The notes under the pieces are model-generated. The model had not been told where the DNA came from and did no database searches. It worked only from the letters and a program-made list of their open reading frames with translations. A DNA stretch of 64,000 nt from Arabidopsis thaliana (taxonomy: Eukaryota; Streptophyta; Magnoliopsida; Brassicales; Brassicaceae): positions 28,939,971 through 29,003,970 of the forward strand of contig NC_003070.9 of assembly GCF_000001735.4 (NCBI RefSeq), written 5' to 3'. Made by a program: the position numbers and the translations under genes. Below, in pieces: positions 59,821 through 64,000 of the stretch (its first letter is position 1; every line of letters begins with the position of its first letter).

Positions 59821-61662
59821 TTAACGCCGGTCACTGCGTTCGAAATTGATCTTGGTTCGACCAGAACCGCCGTGGTCATCGTCCCTTGAAGAGCTACCAC
59901 CACCGCCACTTGCTCTCATAGTTCCACCAGACCCGATCTTGTCCAAAGGTTTCTTACCCTTCTTTAAATCAGAAACCCACTTCTCAAGACCGAAAGGATC
60001 TTGTTCCTCTTCCTTCTCAAACTCAACAGGTCGGTCTCTCTTACTACCCACCCTCTCTGAAGCCCCTGTGAAAGCTTTGTCAGGCTTAAACCTCTCAGTA
60101 TTCTTGATCTTATCGAGCTGCTCATCAGCGTTTCCATACATTTCTTCATCGTTATCCTTCTTTGGCTTGTACAAAGTCGAAAGAGTTGGTTGTGCAGTGA
60201 ACAAGCCTTTGTCGTATAAGTTGTATTGGTCATCAGCAGCGAAACCAGAGTCCATTCCTTTGTCTTGGTTAAACAGACGTTGATCATACATAACTTCACC
60301 ACCACCTTTTCCTCCAGTAGATGCCATTCCAAGAGCAACTTTCTCACTGATGTCACGGTCTCTGTCTCTGGTGATCTTGCTCTTCTTCCCCATGGCAGCA
60401 TCTTTGGCATCCAACCTTCTCTCCCTCTCTCTTTCCCTGCGACGCTCTTCTCGTATCTTTTCTCTCTGAATCCTTTTTTCCCTCTCCTCCCTCGTCTCTT
60501 GAGGCTCTTCCCTTTCTCTTTCCCTTCCTCTATCCTGGTCATAGTTGTCATAATCACCTCTTGGGTCAACACTTTCACTCCTACCCCTGTCAGATGAGAC
60601 AGGCATACTCATAGCAGCACCGGTTCTTTCGGAGCGAGCTTTTTGGGCAAGAGCCCTCAATTCCTGCTCTTTCCTTTCCTTGTCCTTCATCACCATCTCT
60701 TTTTGCACCTTGGAACGCATTGAAACAGCCTCTCTAGCTTTCTGCTCAGCTACATAGAGGGCCTCTGATAACTTGGCAAAGTTATCATTGATCTGAACGT
60801 CTTGTAGGCCCCTTCCATCAGCAGCTAGACGTTTGTCAAGAGGGATTGTGTAACCTTTCGGATTCTTCCAATTGGAGATACAAGGAGGGATTTTCCAGTC
60901 TTGCTGGTCCTTGACGGTAACAGGCCTGGGCGGTGAATGCATGACCGGAACAGGCGGAGAACCAGAAGCCCTTGGGACTCTCTTGTGCTTGAACTTTGGT
61001 GGATCAAGTGGATCTACAGGCATCTCCACCATCCTAATGATCCTCTCTTTAGCACCAGAATTGAAGGCAGAAGATTGCTGGGATGGCTTATATTTAATGT
61101 ACTGTGAATCTCCCGATTGCCTTGCTATATTACTAGGCTGCGCTGCACTCAGTCTCACATTCACAATCTTCTCAATGGCAGCTTTCGTTTCTTCAGCAGT
61201 CTCCTGAATCTCCTTCTGCAATTCCTCCTCTTCATCAACAACAGTACCCAAGTCTCCCTCGTTTTTCAGAAACTTTGGAATAATATCCTTATGCTGAGAA
61301 TAAACAATCTTCCTCGAGTTCTCATTCTGCCTCACTATAGCGTCAAAGACCACGTTTCCCTGAGCATCGACAGTAACAGGGAGAGTCTTAGCTCCAGGCT
61401 TATTGGATTTATTCTTACCCATAAGAAGAGGATACTGAGGAAGATGAATCTCCGGGAAAGCACCACCATCGCCAAAATCCTCTGGATTCTTCGGACGTAA
61501 ACCTTGACGATTCAGGTAAGCAGGCACCACTTTAAATTTGATACTGGAGGATTTCACCGTCTCGGATTCAGTGACTCGGTTTTTGAACCAAGCATCATTA
61601 GAATGATCATAATACGTGGTAGTGGTTGATTTGGGCGCAGGAAGATCATTAAGAGACTTCAT
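59821..61662 (-). CDS. SKIP: SKIP, SNW-domain splicing and transcription cofactor
   Basis: Single coding exon, 613 residues. The SNW domain (about residues 170-340) carries CISNWKNPKGYTIPLDKRLA, a proline-rich lead (PPVPVMHSPPRPV) and a helical region rich in Glu/Lys. The C-terminal half is highly charged (many Arg/Glu and Asp/Arg runs) and ends in a glycine/serine patch. Family knowledge: yeast Prp45/human SNW1 are core spliceosome proteins. Arabidopsis SKIP acts in splicing of clock and stress transcripts and, with the Paf1 complex, in FLC activation. A 5' UTR intron is visible (minus-strand donor CAGAG|gttagc near 61994, acceptor tttgcag|gttgcg near 61697). Confidence 0.96.
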   Translation of the reverse strand: MKSLNDLPAPKSTTTTYYDHSNDAWFKNRVTESETVKSSSIKFKVVPAYLNRQGLRPKNPEDFGDGGAFPEIHLPQYPLLMGKNKSNKPGAKTLPVTVDAQGNVVFDAIVRQNENSRKIVYSQHKDIIPKFLKNEGDLGTVVDEEEELQKEIQETAEETKAAIEKIVNVRLSAAQPSNIARQSGDSQYIKYKPSQQSSAFNSGAKERIIRMVEMPVDPLDPPKFKHKRVPRASGSPPVPVMHSPPRPVTVKDQQDWKIPPCISNWKNPKGYTIPLDKRLAADGRGLQDVQINDNFAKLSEALYVAEQKAREAVSMRSKVQKEMVMKDKERKEQELRALAQKARSERTGAAMSMPVSSDRGRSESVDPRGDYDNYDQDRGREREREEPQETREEREKRIQREKIREERRRERERERRLDAKDAAMGKKSKITRDRDRDISEKVALGMASTGGKGGGEVMYDQRLFNQDKGMDSGFAADDQYNLYDKGLFTAQPTLSTLYKPKKDNDEEMYGNADEQLDKIKNTERFKPDKAFTGASERVGSKRDRPVEFEKEEEQDPFGLEKWVSDLKKGKKPLDKIGSGGTMRASGGGGSSSRDDDHGGSGRTKINFERSDRR

Positions 61663-62234
61663 AGTCTAAATCAAGGTTTTCAACAAATCGCAACCTGCAA
61701 ACAAAGAACAATAACGATCAGGACATACCTAATCCGTAATTACAACAACAAGCTTCTGATAATAAAAGTGACAGATCCTCCGAAATTAGGGTTTTCTAGC
61801 GATAAACTCGACGCGAGCATTAGATCCCGAATAATTCCGATTAAAATCTGAAAAATCTGGGTTGGATTCACTACAATAGAGCGGAAAACAAGTAGGGTTT
61901 AGGAATCGCTGAACATAGAGATCGACAAAAACCTAAAAACAACAGGAGGAAAGCAAAAAGCAGAATTGAATCTGAGAAATCGAAGAAGCTAACCTCTGAG
62001 GAAACTAATCGACGGGAAGAGAGATTCTGAGAAAGGTGAAACGATGTGCGAGGCGGCGCAGACCGATGAAGAACAACGAACGGAAGTGAAGCCTTTTTCT
62101 GGGGAAAAAAGAAATCGGGCGTGAAGCCTTTTCTAGGGTTGATAGGATTAACAACAAAAAAAAGGAATCAATTGTCTTATACGCAGTGTCTATGTAAGTC
62201 GGTTTAAAAATAGACGAAAAAACGAAAAGGATAA
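61663..62234 (-). promoter_or_regulatory. SKIP 5' UTR with intron, and promoter
   Basis: Holds the 5' leader of SKIP with one intron (about 61697-61993). The intron includes a telo-box-like ttagggttt near 61787-61795. The purine-rich segment around 62090-62120 is probably near the transcription start. No other gene. Confidence 0.6.
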
Positions 62235-62316
62235 CGTCGCCTGAGAGATTCGAACTCTCGCGGGCAGAGCCCATGTACTTAGCAGGCACACGCCTTAACC
62301 ACTCGGCCAAAGCGAC
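62235..62316 (-). tRNA. tRNA-Ser (anticodon GCT)
   Basis: Reads on the minus strand from 62316. Acceptor arms GTCGCTT and AGGCGAC, D arm with GGCCGAGTGGTTAAGGC, anticodon stem-loop TGTGC-CTGCTAA-GTACA with GCT, a long variable arm (GGGCTCTGCCC) typical of serine tRNAs, and T arm with GTTCGAATC. No intron. Downstream T runs (62225-62228 and 62217-62222, minus strand) serve as terminators. CAA lies a few bases upstream. Confidence 0.97.
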
Positions 62317-64000
62317 TTATTGTTTTTAAATCGAAGAAAGTTATATATATAACTATAGGTGTTGGCTTTTTGATATATACAACAATTCTGAGCATCTCAT
62401 AATTATTTGCATTGTCCTTAATGAAAATCCGTCTCAAACACATTCCCATAGTTTCGTTTAAAATACTGAATTCAAGGTTAAAAGAAAAAAAAGTATAAGA
62501 ATTTGGTGTTGGTACATCTCAACTGGTATACTGTTAAACCACCTCGAAAGGGAAGGTGAAAAAGTTCAGAATTCAAGTACCAATAGAGGAAATACTAGTT
62601 AGGCTTTGGTTTGTCTATCAAAACTCAAAGCAAGTGTAAGTTTCATATCAACAAACTTTCTTCTCTTTCATTTTTTTATAAAAAAACAATAGATTGATGG
62701 CGTTAGTTTGATATTTAATGAACCAATTTATGTTTTTCTAATCAACAACCAATTTGTTTGATATAAGGTAAAGAAACAAAAATGATATGAATGAACTACG
62801 TAGGCTATGTAAATAACGACTACGAGAGAGACTTAAATGTATGGTGAGAAATATTATTAAACATATATGTGGCCATGCGGGATAATGGGAAGGTTAATGG
62901 TTTTGCTTCTATGGAAACAACGGCATGGTAGTTAGTTTCCAGTTTTGGTGGACAACTTGGCGTGGTTGTGTTCAACGACAAACTATGGTCCTTGACTCCT
63001 TGCATTACACAACTCAAAACTCGGAATATACTTGAGTATATCATATGCATACAATTTTCAACTTTTTCTGTTAAATCGATTCATGGATTAGATGAACTAT
63101 TTTGAGGGCTTTTCAGCATTCGATTAGGTTAAACGGCTGTTGCGATTATTATTTGTTTTCATAGGAGCTTATGCTATGAACAGTAATCATATAATCATTT
63201 GTATAAAAGTGTCTATTTCTGATCTAAGCACAGTAATTCATATTTGTTTAACCCCAAAAGCAAAAAATCATACATCCGTATATATATTTGAGAAAGGAAA
63301 AAACAAATAAAGACCGTGCTCGTGGGTGGAACCTCCGTTGACCGCGGATCCCAATATAATGGCCTTTTCCTACGGGATAGTTAGATGCATTACTAATTAA
63401 CGTAACAATTAATTTTGATTCAAATCAATGTACGATGATTATAATAAATGTGTTAATTTAATCAACTTATGAGGCCGGTGTTGATTGATGTTTTCGTTGA
63501 GAAGACTCACCCAATACTTAGTTGATTTAACATTTTTTTTTTTTTTTTGTTACAAAGGTATTAATTTCCCCATCTAAGGATTGCGTATGAAAAAATATTT
63601 GTTCAAACATAATATAAGTTCGTTTTACAAAGATTAAAAATGAATAAAAAAAAGGTTTTAAATTTCACATCGTTGGATTTGCATATGAGTTAGTGCATGG
63701 ACATGTTAAATTAAGGGTCAAGCCATTAATTATGTCTGACTAATGCAAACAAAGTCAAACAAGAGGAAATGATAAATAATCCTTAACCTGCAAATTCGTT
63801 TTGGTAGAACGATAATCTTTTACTTCTCTGGTACAAATTGTTTTTAATTAGGGAAAGAAAATGAGTTTCTATTTTTCTTCTCAAAAGTGTATTTCCTAAA
63901 TATTGCATTGTACTTGTATTTCTCATTCACTGTAAACAATAATTTAAATTGAAAAAGTTGGTTATATGAAGCTAACAGTAGAAATTTTGTGAATTAAATA
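62317..64000. other. Gene-poor right end of the window
   Basis: AT-rich. The open frame at 62820-63050 has no recognisable domain. A pure T run lies near 63532-63549. Any gene here would have to extend beyond the window. Confidence 0.45.
62505..62650 (+). mobile_element. Possible degenerate tRNA-derived SINE
   Basis: Contains an A-box-like phrase (catctcaactggta, 62515-62528) and, about 45 bp on, a B-box-like phrase (agttcagaattcaag), followed by a body with ggctttggtttgtc. This spacing is that of Pol III promoters in tRNA-derived SINEs. No clear target duplication was seen, so the call is weak. Confidence 0.3.

Noticed and set aside
59846-61500. Several plus-strand open frames across SKIP
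   Set aside because: Antisense shadows of a long charged coding exon; no start context or domain.

Overview
The window is plant nuclear DNA. It is AT-rich, with short introns (mostly 80-300 bp, GT-AG with two GC-AG exceptions), compact intergenic spaces, nuclear tRNA genes and gene families typical of Brassicaceae. Spliced models rebuilt here match genes I know from Arabidopsis thaliana chromosome 1, lower arm (the At1g77000 to At1g77180 interval): SKP2B, RH29, FLM/MAF1, PPD4, PIN6, ADH1, GUX3, VPS45 and SKIP. The species assignment comes from recognition and reading-frame lengths; no database search was run.

Layout. 0.9-2.4 kb: SKP2B (+). 2.7-4.8 kb: a PPR protein (+). 5.1-6.9 kb: a J-domain protein (-) with two GC-AG introns. 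7.6 kb: tRNA-Gln. 7.9-11.6 kb: DEAD-box helicase RH29 (-) under a telo-box/site II promoter. 11.8-13.5 kb: plastid PEP mutase/isocitrate lyase-type enzyme (-). 15.7-19.9 kb: FLM (+) with a 2.5 kb first intron and two alternative second exons. 20.6-21.9 kb: PPD4 (-). 22.5-23.2 kb: defensin-like peptide (+). 23.7-25.3 kb: a debris zone with a PPD4 fragment, a fossil Copia gag piece and a broken peroxidase. 25.8-27.1 kb: class III peroxidase (-) with an apparent one-base frameshift. 30.9-34.4 kb: PIN6 (+). 35.5-37.2 kb: ADH1 (+) with anaerobic/ABA promoter motifs. 37.5-38.7 kb: RimP-like plastid protein (-). 39.1-43.7 kb: two intact tandem GUX3-type glucuronosyltransferases (-). 44.2-47.7 kb: VPS45 (+). 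48.9-58.6 kb: a 4.34 kb tandem duplication containing two DUF506 genes, a truncated PPR fragment at the junction and, in the second unit only, a 974 bp Mutator-like insertion. 58.2-59.6 kb: complete PPR gene (-). 59.8-61.7 kb: SKIP (-). 62.2 kb: tRNA-Ser. The last 1.7 kb has no gene I can support.

The genes are mostly unrelated housekeeping, developmental and stress loci; there is no operon-like organisation. I found no previously undescribed system. The most informative unusual structures are the tandem duplication with its readable junction and later element insertion (empty site preserved in the sister copy), the peroxidase/Copia-fossil/PPD4-fragment zone, the frameshifted peroxidase, the 25-nt microexon carrying a catalytic motif, the paired GC-AG introns and the FLM alternative-exon pair.
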